From the IMG/VR virus record IMGVR_UViG_3300036401_000217, positions 1-35,882 of that record: a DNA stretch of 35,882 nucleotides, one strand, 5' to 3'. The stretch is from a virus. Both the position numbers and the translations under genes were made by a program. This document shows, one piece after another, positions 1 through 6,624 of the stretch (its first letter is position 1; each line of letters opens with the position of its first letter). The notes under the pieces are model-generated. The model was not told where the DNA came from. It worked only from the letters and a program-made list of their open reading frames with translations, and did not search any database.

Positions 1-127
1 AATAATCCATAAATATGCCTTTTAATTATATTGTATCACTATTATGTTAGTGGTATATTCTCTATATCGTATTATATAACATTAAAAGGTTAGTAAATAT
101 ATTAATTTTTTTAAGGAGCAATAAAAT
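1..127. repeat. Terminal direct repeat, left copy (circular closure)
   Basis: Bases 1..127 are identical to 35756..35882. An exact 127-base overlap equals a common assembler k-mer length, so this is most likely the circularisation overlap of a circular or circularly permuted genome rather than a natural terminal repeat. The repeat contains the first ten bases of the leftward repressor gene (start codon complement at 8..10), the early promoter-operator, and the first two bases of the start codon of the first rightward gene. Confidence 0.95.
31..59 (+). promoter_or_regulatory. Left early promoter with operator in its spacer
   Basis: TTGTAT at 31..36 and TATATT at 54..59 are separated by exactly 17 bases, a sigma70-type arrangement. 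The spacer contains CACTATTATGTTAGTG (37..52), a perfect inverted repeat CACTA/TAGTG with a 6-base centre. The site lies between the divergent HTH repressor gene (start at 10, equivalent to 35765) and the first early gene (126). A repressor bound here would block polymerase. The same bases recur at 35786..35814 because of the terminal repeat. Promoter activity and repressor binding are inferred. Confidence 0.65.
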
Positions 128-275
128 GCTGGATGAATTTACCGAAGGATTTGATACTGCAGCAAATTTGATTATAGATACATTAGCCCAAACTGATTTT
201 ATTGATACAGACACAAAATCATTATTAATAGAAGAAATCATTGATGAAATGGAGAATTATAAAAATGTCAAATGA
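126..275 (+). CDS. Hypothetical protein, 49 aa
   Basis: First gene of the left early operon. A strong AAGGAG at 115..120 precedes the ATG. The product is small, acidic and predicted helical, beginning MLDEFTEGFDTAANLI, with no motif I recognise. Its last 11 bases overlap the next gene, which starts at 265, suggesting coupled translation. The function is unknown; as the first product under the operator-bearing promoter it should be made early. Confidence 0.7.
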   Translation: MLDEFTEGFDTAANLIIDTLAQTDFIDTDTKSLLIEEIIDEMENYKNVK

Positions 276-591
276 AATAGCAAAAGAAGTTTTGAGAAAT
301 GCAATCTGGAAAGCAGCTGATACATTGCCATTACATGAAGTACAAGGAATTTTAACAGAAACATTGCATACTTTATCAGTAGAATATGTTAATCGTGAAA
401 ATGAAATTAGGGAATTATTTAAAAAGCCTGAGAATCAACAAAAGATTAATAAGGCAGTTCAGGATTTATTGATGAATGGAAAAGTTGAGATTATGGATGA
501 TGGCGATATTGAAATTTCTCAGGAAATATCATTTGAAGAAGATGCAAAACAGATTGATGATGCACAAAGATATAGGGATCTGAAATCATGA
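265..591 (+). CDS. Hypothetical protein, 108 aa
   Basis: The start at 265 (MSNEIAKEVL) is chosen because GGAG at 251..254 is correctly placed; in-frame starts further upstream lie inside the preceding gene. The protein is mostly helical and acidic, with a charged C-terminus, and shows no signal peptide, membrane segment or zinc motif. It overlaps the previous gene by 11 bases and the next by an ATGA junction. It is an early accessory protein of unknown function. Confidence 0.75.
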   Translation: MSNEIAKEVLRNAIWKAADTLPLHEVQGILTETLHTLSVEYVNRENEIRELFKKPENQQKINKAVQDLLMNGKVEIMDDGDIEISQEISFEEDAKQIDDAQRYRDLKS

Positions 592-725
592 GAATAAGTG
601 AACTTATAGCTGTTATATTTGCACTGGCTGCAATTTTAATGTTAATTACATTGCAAGATATACAGATTAATAAACTGGATAAAAGGATTTTAATACTAGA
701 AACCAAAATGGAGATGAAGAAATGA
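588..725 (+). CDS. Small membrane protein with coiled tail, 45 aa
   Basis: Starts in the ATGA junction with the preceding gene. About residues 5-21 form one hydrophobic segment (LIAVIFALAAILMLITL), followed by a charged helix with heptad-like hydrophobics (KLDKRILILETKMEMKK). This is the look of a single-pass membrane protein with a cytoplasmic coiled tail, similar in shape to small spanin- or holin-like accessory proteins. No specific family is recognised, and it sits in the early operon rather than beside the lysin. Confidence 0.65.
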   Translation: MRISELIAVIFALAAILMLITLQDIQINKLDKRILILETKMEMKK

Positions 726-877
726 ATGAGAACATAAAAAATATTATTCATAAACTTAAAATTGAGTTAAAAGAAGATATTGAAATGGCTGATTATCATG
801 GTAGGAAATTAAAGGAATATGAGAAAAAGATTATTGATATCAAAAATGGATTGAATGAGTTGGAGAATTTAAAGTGA
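722..877 (+). CDS. Hypothetical coiled-coil protein, 51 aa
   Basis: Starts in an ATGA junction with the upstream membrane mini-gene. The sequence (MNENIKNIIHKLKIELKEDI at the N-terminus) is almost entirely charged amphipathic helix, consistent with a short coiled coil. There is no catalytic or metal-binding motif. Its stop overlaps the GTG start of the following DUF551 gene, so the 588..1545 genes are probably translated as a coupled chain. Confidence 0.65.
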   Translation: MNENIKNIIHKLKIELKEDIEMADYHGRKLKEYEKKIIDIKNGLNELENLK

Positions 878-1047
878 ACGAATGGATAAACGCCAAAGAA
901 CAGATGCCTGATAAAAATGGACGTTATCTAGTAATTGAAGATCATTCATATCATTGGATGGGAATTTCTACTTTAAGAAACGGCAGATTTGATATGCCAA
1001 TACTTTATTGGATGGATTTACCTAAAAAACCAGAGGGATTAAAATGA
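874..1047 (+). CDS. DUF551-like protein, 57 aa
   Basis: GTG start at 874, overlapping the previous stop. The protein begins VNEWINAKEQMPDKNGRYLV and ends with PILYWMDLP. The W-I-x-A-K-E-Q-M-P-x-x-x-G-R-Y-L-V and Y-W-M-x-L-P signatures are those of the DUF551 family, found widely in enterobacterial phages and often a little longer. Its molecular role is unknown. A second DUF551 gene lies at 33235..33429. GTG is accepted because no in-frame ATG precedes the conserved tryptophan. Confidence 0.8.
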   Translation: MNEWINAKEQMPDKNGRYLVIEDHSYHWMGISTLRNGRFDMPILYWMDLPKKPEGLK

Positions 1048-1217
1048 CTAATAAGGAACAACTGATAACTGATTATTCAATTTTAAGAATGATTAATGAA
1101 ATGGAGCAATTGAAAGTTCTTTATGATTTAATACAACCCATTCAACCATTCAGTGTTTGGGTTGCTGAAATCCAAAAGAAAGCGTATTTTGAATATATCA
1201 AAAAGGATAGGAAATAA
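1044..1217 (+). CDS. Hypothetical protein, 57 aa
   Basis: Begins in an ATGA overlap with the DUF551 gene and ends in a TAATG overlap with the next. The product (MTNKEQLITDYSILRMINEM...) is helical, with a central QPIQPFSVW segment and a basic C-terminus. I recognise no family. The unbroken frame and perfect junctions on both sides are the main support that it is real. Confidence 0.65.
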   Translation: MTNKEQLITDYSILRMINEMEQLKVLYDLIQPIQPFSVWVAEIQKKAYFEYIKKDRK

Positions 1218-1387
1218 TGGATGAAATATTAAAATATAATGATAATTTGAAAGATTTAAATGCCAGTGAATTTTTAACTTTATTAGATTTTTATAGCCAA
1301 TTTCCAACTGCTCATCTAGTTAGAAAAATAATCGAATTAGAAGATGAAATTGTTATTAGGGATATATTGGAGTCATATAAATGCTAA
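1217..1387 (+). CDS. Hypothetical protein, 56 aa
   Basis: TAATG junction with the upstream gene. The protein (MDEILKYNDNLKDLNASEFL...) is acidic and helical, with a pattern suggestive of a small helical bundle, and no known motif. It overlaps the next gene by 7 bases. Function unknown; supported by its position in the coupled early gene chain. Confidence 0.6.
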   Translation: MDEILKYNDNLKDLNASEFLTLLDFYSQFPTAHLVRKIIELEDEIVIRDILESYKC

Positions 1388-1545
1388 CAGAAAATAAAGA
1401 TTTTATTATTAGTGAATTATCCCTCATAGTTGGAATGCTGCGAGGTATGTTATATTTTAAAGAATTATCAAAAAATCAATCTGAATTATTGGAAAAGATT
1501 GATAAGAAACTTGATGACTTATTTTATAAAAAGGAAGTGAAATGA
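1381..1545 (+). CDS. Hypothetical protein, 54 aa
   Basis: ATG at 1381 with TTGGAG at 1368..1373 upstream. The N-terminal half has a short hydrophobic stretch (about residues 13-25, LSLIVGMLRGMLY), too polar to call a membrane segment. The C-terminal half is a charged heptad-like helix (LLEKIDKKLDDLFYK). The stop overlaps the next start (ATGA). No family recognised. Confidence 0.6.
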   Translation: MLTENKDFIISELSLIVGMLRGMLYFKELSKNQSELLEKIDKKLDDLFYKKEVK

Positions 1546-1952
1546 GTGAATTTTATTTAAAGAATATTATTAACGAAGGATTTTCAAAAGCTGGTAATAT
1601 TATTGATTGGGAATTCTTAACAGATGATGTTAAGGAAGGAAAATGGCGGTTATATTATAAACTAGAAGAATGTCATTCCAGTTGTTCGTTAAGTTGTGAT
1701 AAACAACATGGATTTTATTTTTGTTCTGTAGTTTGGGCTGGTAGTAATTGTAATGACCCAACTTGGTGTGAAGAAACGATAGTTGAAATATTATATCGAG
1801 GATGTGCTTATTTCGATGGTCTAAGACACGTATATCTTGGAAGTGAAAAAACTGATAATTATGGATATGTATATTATCCATCAGCTAAAATACATATAGA
1901 AATTTTACAACAGTTAATTTCACTTGAAGAAAAATATTGTAGGAAGGATTAA
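1542..1952 (+). CDS. Cysteine-rich phage protein of unknown function, 136 aa
   Basis: Starts in an ATGA overlap and ends 2 bases before the exonuclease gene. The protein is aromatic-rich and has clustered cysteines (CHSSCSLSC near residue 40, then FYFCSVVW, SNCNDPTWCEE), which may bind zinc. The tail reads YYPSAKIHIEILQQL and ends EEKYCRKD. Patterns such as GLRHVYLGSEKTDNYGYVYY look like a conserved phage family, but I cannot name one. Being next to Exo, it could be a recombination accessory protein; this is inference from position only. Confidence 0.75.
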   Translation: MSEFYLKNIINEGFSKAGNIIDWEFLTDDVKEGKWRLYYKLEECHSSCSLSCDKQHGFYFCSVVWAGSNCNDPTWCEETIVEILYRGCAYFDGLRHVYLGSEKTDNYGYVYYPSAKIHIEILQQLISLEEKYCRKD

Positions 1953-1954
1953 TA

Positions 1955-2767
1955 ATGCTAGGAATATTTAAAGATTTAAGCAATGAAGATTATCACGCTA
2001 ATGCAGCTATTTCACGTAGTGGTATTAAGATGTTCTGCGAAAGTCCATATAAATATTGGGCTAACTATCTCAATCCTGTTAGGCCAAAGAAGAAAACAAC
2101 TGATGCTATGGAACTAGGTAGTGCATTTCATACTTACATATTAGAAAGGGATAAATTTGATGAACATTATGCAATAGAACCAATTAAAGTATTGCTCAAA
2201 GAAGTCGGGCGAGATGCTTATGATCTCTATAAAAAAGAATGCGAAGAACTGGAAAAAACAAAAAAAATAGTTTTATCGCAAATAGATATGTCAACCATTT
2301 ACAATATGTCTCTTTCCTTAATGAAACATATAGAAGCAAGAGCATTAATTAAAGATGCTGTTTATGAGGAGTCTTATTTTTGGGGAGATGAACATTCTGG
2401 CTTAATGGTGAAAGCTCGGCCAGACATATTAAGAAAGAATTGTATTGTTGATTTAAAGACCTGTGCTAGTGCTGATTCATATACCTATCAAAAGACAATG
2501 GTTAATGATTTTCTTCATGTGCAAGGAGCAATGATAAGAGAAGGAGTAAAGCAGTTAACAGGAAATGATATTCCTACAGTAGTGAATATTTGTATAGAAA
2601 AGACTTACCCTTATGCAATAGGCATAAAAATAATATCGCAATCAGCACTTGATGCTGGACATATGAAGTTCAAAAATTCTTTGCTGGATATGAAAAATTG
2701 CATGGCAGAAAACAAATGGCAATCATACGAACCAGAAGAAGTTGATCTTCCTGTGTGGAGTAAATAA
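1955..2767 (+). CDS. RecE/exodeoxyribonuclease VIII-like PD-(D/E)XK nuclease, 270 aa
   Basis: Predicted 5'-3' double-strand exonuclease that would make 3' single-stranded tails for annealing by the RecT-like protein at 4318. Family signs: LSNEDYHANAAISRSGIKMF near the N-terminus, GSAFHTYILE (His about 59), a conserved Glu near 139, then the PD-(D/E)XK core KARPD (Asp about 157) and VDLKT (Asp about 166, Lys about 168), and a Gln in LHVQGA. The length suits the PDDEXK-like catalytic domain of putative exodeoxyribonuclease 8, without RecE's long N-terminal extension. Exo plus RecT is the standard phage recombination pair; here they are split by about 1.5 kb of small genes. Confidence 0.88.
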   Translation: MLGIFKDLSNEDYHANAAISRSGIKMFCESPYKYWANYLNPVRPKKKTTDAMELGSAFHTYILERDKFDEHYAIEPIKVLLKEVGRDAYDLYKKECEELEKTKKIVLSQIDMSTIYNMSLSLMKHIEARALIKDAVYEESYFWGDEHSGLMVKARPDILRKNCIVDLKTCASADSYTYQKTMVNDFLHVQGAMIREGVKQLTGNDIPTVVNICIEKTYPYAIGIKIISQSALDAGHMKFKNSLLDMKNCMAENKWQSYEPEEVDLPVWSK

Positions 2768-2769
2768 TT

Positions 2770-3108
2770 ATGGAATTAAAAGATTGTCCTTTTTGTGAAA
2801 CTGAAGTTCATTATATGAAAGGTAAAGGTATTTGTGAAGAATGGATTCAATGTTTAAATTGCAAGGCAATGATTGCTTATAATATCACAAAAGAAAAGTC
2901 ACCTATTACTGTTTGGAATACTCGACCTATCGAAGATTCTTATAAACCAATGGAAGAATTTATAATGCGAGTAGCTCACATAATAACGAAAGATGGAATG
3001 ACTGATAGTCAAAAATTGAATTGCATTAAGATACGATATAGAATGATGGCTTTTCCAGAACACCCAATAAATGCGATAGAAAAGCAATTAATTGAGGATG
3101 TTTATTAA
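2770..3108 (+). CDS. Lar-like zinc-ribbon protein, 112 aa
   Basis: Begins MELKDCPFCETEV and contains CLNCKAMIAY followed by ITVWNTRP. The arrangement CPFC...CxxC...W-N-T-R is typical of the Lar/restriction-alleviation zinc-ribbon family (Lar of Rac and relatives), which modulates type I restriction-modification in E. coli. After about residue 55 comes an extra helical region not in the minimal domain. It lies 2 bases after the exonuclease and overlaps the next gene by one base (TAATG). Anti-restriction activity is inferred; many members are uncharacterised. Confidence 0.7.
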   Translation: MELKDCPFCETEVHYMKGKGICEEWIQCLNCKAMIAYNITKEKSPITVWNTRPIEDSYKPMEEFIMRVAHIITKDGMTDSQKLNCIKIRYRMMAFPEHPINAIEKQLIEDVY

Positions 3109-3500
3109 TGAAATTAATAGATCAAGTTGCATCATTGAGCTTATGCCAGCAATTAAAAACATTAGGAGTTAAACAAGAAAGTTATGCGGAATGGCTTTAT
3201 CAGCCATTCGATGATTCTTGGATGGTTTTCCCAAGATTTGAAAATGCTTTAGGATATTCAGCTTTCACTTGTAGCGAATTGGGCGAGATGCTTCCTCGAA
3301 AAAAGTTCATTCAATCTGCTACTGAATCAGATAATCATTTACAGATTACAAAAAATATAGATGGATGTTTTATTGCAGGATATGTCAATCATGACAATGG
3401 GCAATTACATCACATAACTATATCTGAAAATGAAGCTAATACAAGGGCTGCTTTGTTAGTATTTTTATTGGAAAATCAATTAATGGAGTTGCCGGAATGA
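3108..3500 (+). CDS. Phage protein, YSAFTCSELGEMLP family, 130 aa (paralogue of 34510..34944)
   Basis: The middle motif YSAFTCSELGEMLP and the C-terminal ALLVFLLENQLMELPE are shared with the 144-aa product of 34510..34944, which reads YSAFSCSELGVMLP and LVYLIENGLMELK. Both begin with a short helix ending KLKELNI or QLKTLGV followed by QxSY. I recall this pattern in many phages, often as an early accessory protein, but I know of no assigned function. It overlaps neighbours at both ends (TAATG, ATGA). Confidence 0.75.
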   Translation: MKLIDQVASLSLCQQLKTLGVKQESYAEWLYQPFDDSWMVFPRFENALGYSAFTCSELGEMLPRKKFIQSATESDNHLQITKNIDGCFIAGYVNHDNGQLHHITISENEANTRAALLVFLLENQLMELPE

Positions 3501-3682
3501 GTTGGCTAGCTACTTTAAAATGTAAATTAACAAGACATTATTTTGATGTGCCAAGATACCGTATAGCGATTGAAGATTATTATGATCTTCATAAGTATTT
3601 GCATTTACCGCCAGAAGAATTTTATAAACATATTGAAAACCCACCTAACCCATATTGCAAAAGATGCAAGAAAGAAATTTAA
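3497..3682 (+). CDS. Small protein with C-terminal CxxC, 61 aa
   Basis: ATGA overlap with the preceding gene. The protein begins MSWLATLKCKLTRHYF and ends NPYCKRCKKEI. The C-terminal CKRC with an upstream Cys/His could make a one-site zinc fold. It gives the look of a truncated zinc ribbon; nothing after it is in frame. Function unknown. Confidence 0.65.
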   Translation: MSWLATLKCKLTRHYFDVPRYRIAIEDYYDLHKYLHLPPEEFYKHIENPPNPYCKRCKKEI

Positions 3683-3696
3683 TAGGAACTACCAGA

Positions 3697-3888
3697 ATGA
3701 ATGATGATGAAAAATTAAGATTAGAGAGAGTATGCATTGGCTACGGAAAAACACTTGGTCAGCTAAGTGAATTACTTAACAATATTACAATTCTTACCAA
3801 TGATCAAATATATAAGTCCTTACTGGATATTTCCATGGCAGGTGCATTACATCTTCATGAAATTTATTACAAGGATAAAAAAGAATGA
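3697..3888 (+). CDS. Hypothetical protein, 63 aa
   Basis: The start at 3697 (MNDDEKLRLERVCIGYG) is preferred over one 42 bases upstream because AGGA at 3684..3687 is correctly spaced and the longer form would overlap the previous gene. The protein is helical, with LGQLSELLNNITIL and ALHLHEIYY. No motif is recognised. Ends in an ATGA overlap. Confidence 0.65.
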   Translation: MNDDEKLRLERVCIGYGKTLGQLSELLNNITILTNDQIYKSLLDISMAGALHLHEIYYKDKKE

Positions 3889-4094
3889 ATGAGATAAAGG
3901 ATATGAATGATCCATCATTAAAAGTTGGCGATACTGTAAAAATGAAATATGCACCTAAATATAATTATGGATTATATGAAAGAATGTTAAATATAGTCCG
4001 CCGTGCTGCAAATACAAGTTGCTGCTTATGTCGTGATGAATGCTTATCATGTGATGCTAGTGATATATTAAAAGAATTTGGGATTGACAGATAA
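3885..4094 (+). CDS. Cysteine-rich small protein, 69 aa
   Basis: Starts in an ATGA overlap. An N-terminal VGDTVKMKYAPKYNYGLYE stretch looks like a small beta-barrel beginning. The end carries a dense cysteine cluster, SCCLCRDECLSCDA, which could bind zinc. It is one of several tiny Cys-rich proteins in this phage. It overlaps the next gene by one base (TAATG). Function unknown. Confidence 0.65.
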   Translation: MNEIKDMNDPSLKVGDTVKMKYAPKYNYGLYERMLNIVRRAANTSCCLCRDECLSCDASDILKEFGIDR

Positions 4095-4273
4095 TGATTT
4101 ACTATTTTTATTGCTCATATTGTAAAAAAGTTATAGAAAAACATCCTATGAAGCATAAAAATATTATTTATATTCCAGGATTTGCAACTCATGTTCATAG
4201 AAAAAATACTTATCCATTAACACAAATAGATGCTAATGAAGCTGATTTTATTAGAAATAAATATATTGATTAA
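4094..4273 (+). CDS. Small CxxC protein, 59 aa
   Basis: TAATG junction with the upstream gene. The protein begins MIYYFYCSYCKKVIEKHPMK and continues with basic and aromatic residues to FIRNKYID. One CxxC pair and several His residues could give a single zinc site. The gene ends this coupled run; a 44-base gap with a good promoter-like sequence follows before recT. Confidence 0.65.
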   Translation: MIYYFYCSYCKKVIEKHPMKHKNIIYIPGFATHVHRKNTYPLTQIDANEADFIRNKYID

Positions 4274-4294
4274 ACTCGCTAACGATTATATAAT
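4266..4294 (+). promoter_or_regulatory. Predicted promoter upstream of recT
   Basis: TTGATT at 4266..4271 and a consensus TATAAT at 4289..4294 are separated by exactly 17 bases, 23 bases before the recT start. The DNA here is AT-rich, so chance matches are possible. However, this is the first real gap after a long chain of overlapping genes, which makes an internal promoter reasonable. Confidence 0.5.
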
Positions 4295-4317
4295 AAAAAG
4301 AATTATAGGAGATTAAA

Positions 4318-5067
4318 ATGTCAAATGAATTAACTGTTACTGAAAATAAATCTTTTAATTTCGAGATTAGATCACTTGATCAAGCCTTGGAATATGCAAA
4401 ATTGATTAGTGAATCTGATCTTGCCCCAAAGGATTATAGAGGGAAACCTGGTAATGTTTTAATAGCCATTCAATTTGGTAATGAAATCGGGTTGAAACCA
4501 ATGCAAGCTATCCAGAATATAGCTGTTATTAATGGCCGTCCTTCTGTGTGGGGTGATGCCATGATTGCTATTGTTCAAAGCCATCCGGTTTGCGAATACA
4601 TCAAGGAATGGCAAAAAGACGGGATTGCTTATTGTGCCGTCAAACGTAGAGGCGATGATGAATATGTTTCCAAATTCAGCAAGGAAGATGCTAAAGCTGC
4701 TGGCTTATTGGGTAAGCCTGGCCCTTGGTCTCAATATACTGATCGTATGTTACAAATGAGGGCTAGAGGATTTGCTTTGCGTGATAAATTCTCCGATGTT
4801 TTAAAAGGTATCTCAATGCGTGAAGAAGTTGAAGACTATCATATAGTGGATATTAATGATAGAAAAAAGGCAGCGCATGACAAGATAGCTAATCTTCTTG
4901 AAGGAAAATCCATTGCAGGACGTCAGCTGGACTTAGCTGATAAGATTGCATTGGCAAGCAATGTGGATGATTTAAAATTAATCAAGAACGAAGTTACTAC
5001 AGCTCTTAAAGAAAAACATGCTGAATTAATAAAAGCTAATACAGAAACAGGTGAGGTAAGCGAATAA
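4318..5067 (+). CDS. recT: RecT-like single-strand annealing protein, 249 aa
   Basis: Predicted phage single-strand annealing protein acting with the Exo8-like nuclease at 1955. It has the RecT-family layout of N-terminal LDQALEYAKLISESDLAPKD, then GNVLIAIQFGNEIGLKPMQA, INGRPSVWGDAM, and GPWSQYTDRMLQMRARGFAL near residues 137-157, followed by a variable helical tail. The length fits the family (about 250-270 aa). A strong AGGAGATT precedes the ATG. The next gene overlaps its stop by one base. Confidence 0.87.
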   Translation: MSNELTVTENKSFNFEIRSLDQALEYAKLISESDLAPKDYRGKPGNVLIAIQFGNEIGLKPMQAIQNIAVINGRPSVWGDAMIAIVQSHPVCEYIKEWQKDGIAYCAVKRRGDDEYVSKFSKEDAKAAGLLGKPGPWSQYTDRMLQMRARGFALRDKFSDVLKGISMREEVEDYHIVDINDRKKAAHDKIANLLEGKSIAGRQLDLADKIALASNVDDLKLIKNEVTTALKEKHAELIKANTETGEVSE

Positions 5068-5381
5068 TGGAAATTAATATTAAACCGGAAGAAATAGATT
5101 TATATGTTAAAAATGCCATTATTGAATCCAGTATTGGCAAGATTCTTCATGATTCTGCTAAAAAATGGATAGATGAGTTATGTTCCAATAGATATGATTC
5201 TCCAATCAAGAATATGATTCATAATATTGTAAGAGATATGCTAAAAGAAGAAATAAATAAACCAGAGAATCTTGCTTTGATAAAAGAAGCATTCATATCT
5301 AAAATAAACGAATCAACTATCAATTCTGTTATATATAAGTTAATGGATAAAATTGGAATTGAGAGCGAACAACTTAGGTAA
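5067..5381 (+). CDS. Hypothetical protein downstream of recT, 104 aa
   Basis: TAATG junction with recT implies coupled translation. The protein is helical and charged (MEINIKPEEIDLYVKNAIIE at the start), with one Cys and no motif recognised. Proteins in this position are often recombination accessories such as SSB or Erf-like factors, but nothing in the sequence shows an OB fold. Unknown. Confidence 0.7.
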   Translation: MEINIKPEEIDLYVKNAIIESSIGKILHDSAKKWIDELCSNRYDSPIKNMIHNIVRDMLKEEINKPENLALIKEAFISKINESTINSVIYKLMDKIGIESEQLR

Positions 5382-5392
5382 GAGTAAAACAA

Positions 5393-5656
5393 ATGAGAAT
5401 ATTCAAATATAAAATTCCGATGCTTGACCAATTTGAACTGAAATTATTAAAAGGAGCTAAAATATTAGCATTTAAAATGGTAGATGCATCTCCTTATATT
5501 TGGGTTTTATCTCCAGAAACAGAAGAATATGAAAGCCGTTATTTTATTCTGGTCGGTACAGGATTTGAGATTGATATTCCTGAATGTCAATTAAATTTTA
5601 TTGATACAGTTATTGATGGTAAATTCGTATGGCATTTGTTCGAGGATATTACCTAA
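5393..5656 (+). CDS. DUF7352-like phage protein, 87 aa
   Basis: Begins MRIFKYKIPMLDQFELKLLK and reads GAKILAFKMVD, RYFILVGTGFEID, and GKFVWHLFE at the end. The I-W/F-K-Y-x-I-P, L-x-x-P/L-K-G-A-x-I-L, G-T-G and F-V-W-H-L-F-E signatures are those of a common small phage family (DUF7352). It is probably a compact beta-rich protein. No function is established. It ends in a TAATG overlap with the HTH gene. Confidence 0.75.
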   Translation: MRIFKYKIPMLDQFELKLLKGAKILAFKMVDASPYIWVLSPETEEYESRYFILVGTGFEIDIPECQLNFIDTVIDGKFVWHLFEDIT

Positions 5657-5862
5657 TGAATTCGGGTAAATTCCTGACAGGAAAACAGGCGGCTGAAAAG
5701 TTAGGATTTACTCCTGAATATATACGTCATCTTTGCAATACTGGTAAAATTGAGGCACAAAAGCTAGGCAACACATGGGTGTTAAGTCTTGATATACTCA
5801 AGAAACTCAAACGTAAGCGAAAGCGGAAGGAGTCATGTGATGCAAGCAGAAGCAACAAATGA
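5656..5862 (+). CDS. Excisionase/MerR-type helix-turn-helix protein, 68 aa
   Basis: The ATG at 5656 forms TAATG with the preceding stop and gives MNSGKFLTGKQAAEKLGFTP as the N-terminus. FLTGKQAAEKLGFTPEYIRHLCNTGKIEAQKLGNTWVLS split across residues 6-45 is a clear winged helix-turn-helix of the DNA-binding/excisionase (helix_turn_helix_17) type. A very basic tail (KKLKRKRKRKES) follows and may bind DNA backbone. Without an integrase in the genome it is more likely a transcription factor than an excisionase. It overlaps the next gene by 23 bases. Confidence 0.8.
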   Translation: MNSGKFLTGKQAAEKLGFTPEYIRHLCNTGKIEAQKLGNTWVLSLDILKKLKRKRKRKESCDASRSNK

Positions 5863-6010
5863 AGCTTTGAAGCTAATAGCAAGAGCATTGGCAGAGCTTG
5901 AAGATTGCAACCCTAAATGCCACGATGATGAACTCAAATTAGATGTACATCATTCAATCAGGAATGCAATACAATTACTGAAAGATACTATCGAAAAATT
6001 GGCAATTTGA
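5840..6010 (+). CDS. Hypothetical protein, 56 aa
   Basis: ATG at 5840 with an excellent GGAAGGAG at 5825..5832. The frame is open further upstream, but that stretch lies inside the HTH gene and lacks a ribosome site. The product (MQAEATNEALKLIARALAEL) is a helical protein with CNPKCHDDE in the middle and a C-terminal helix. This pattern is seen in other small phage proteins; function unknown. Confidence 0.65.
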   Translation: MQAEATNEALKLIARALAELEDCNPKCHDDELKLDVHHSIRNAIQLLKDTIEKLAI

Positions 6011-6054
6011 TCGTATTATAATGTTCTTCATAACATTTCTTGTGGAACATTTAT

Positions 6055-6441
6055 ATGGTAATACGAAGAAGCAGAAAAGGAATTAGAAGTAAATTATGTT
6101 CAAAATGTAATATTTTAAAAGAAAAAGCTTCGAAAAGATATTGTAATGCTTGTGCTAATGCTTATCAAAGAGAATGGCGTAAAAATCATCCTCTGAATGA
6201 ATTTCAACAAGCTAAAGCACATACTCGTTCAAAGACTAAAGTTTATGTAAAAAGAGGAAAGATTAAAAAACTTCCTTGCATTATATGTCGAACAAATGAA
6301 AATGTAGAAGCTCATCATGAAGATTATAATGATTTTAAAAATGTTACTTGGATGTGTAGATCATGCCATAGAGATCATCATATTGAACAAAGTTATGATC
6401 AATGGAAATGGAAACAATTAAATTTTTGGAGTATCAAATAA
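6055..6441 (+). CDS. HNH endonuclease, 128 aa
   Basis: ATG at 6055 is taken as the start (a TTG at 6040 is possible). The N-terminal half has a zinc pair LCSKCNIL and YCNACANAYQREWRKNHP. The C-terminal half has PCIICRTNENVEAHHEDYND and WMCRSCHRDHH, the Cys-paired HNH nuclease fold with the HH and late HH catalytic or metal residues. Such stand-alone HNH proteins are common in phages as homing endonucleases or DNA nickases. Its position just before a structured RNA is suggestive but shows no group I intron core. It lies after a 44-base gap. Confidence 0.82.
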   Translation: MVIRRSRKGIRSKLCSKCNILKEKASKRYCNACANAYQREWRKNHPLNEFQQAKAHTRSKTKVYVKRGKIKKLPCIICRTNENVEAHHEDYNDFKNVTWMCRSCHRDHHIEQSYDQWKWKQLNFWSIK

Positions 6442-6617
6442 TGAATAGTTCAACAACACCCGAAGCACCTGCTACAGCTCCAGCTTCTCACACCATTAGC
6501 GCTGGTATGGCTTTATTAGAAGCTGCCATTGTTTTTTTTGAAACAGTTGAAGGTGGTAAATATGCCACTTTAACCAAGATTCTGAATGCTGCGCTGGTTA
6601 TGGCAAAGATGATTTAA
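6441..6617 (+). CDS. Hypothetical alanine-rich protein, 58 aa
   Basis: TAATG junction with the HNH gene. The product starts MNSSTTPEAPATAPASHTIS, a flexible Pro/Ala/Thr leader, followed by GMALLEAAIVFFETVEGG and LTKILNAALVMAKMI, two amphipathic or weakly hydrophobic helices. It could associate with membranes but has no charged flanks typical of holins. Function unknown. Its stop lies 8 bases before the first helix of the structured RNA. Confidence 0.65.
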   Translation: MNSSTTPEAPATAPASHTISAGMALLEAAIVFFETVEGGKYATLTKILNAALVMAKMI

Positions 6618-6624
6618 GATTTAA

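Noticed and set aside
5656-5862. True excisionase of an integrated prophage
   Set aside because: The fold is right but no integrase or attachment site is seen, so it is reported as an HTH regulator.
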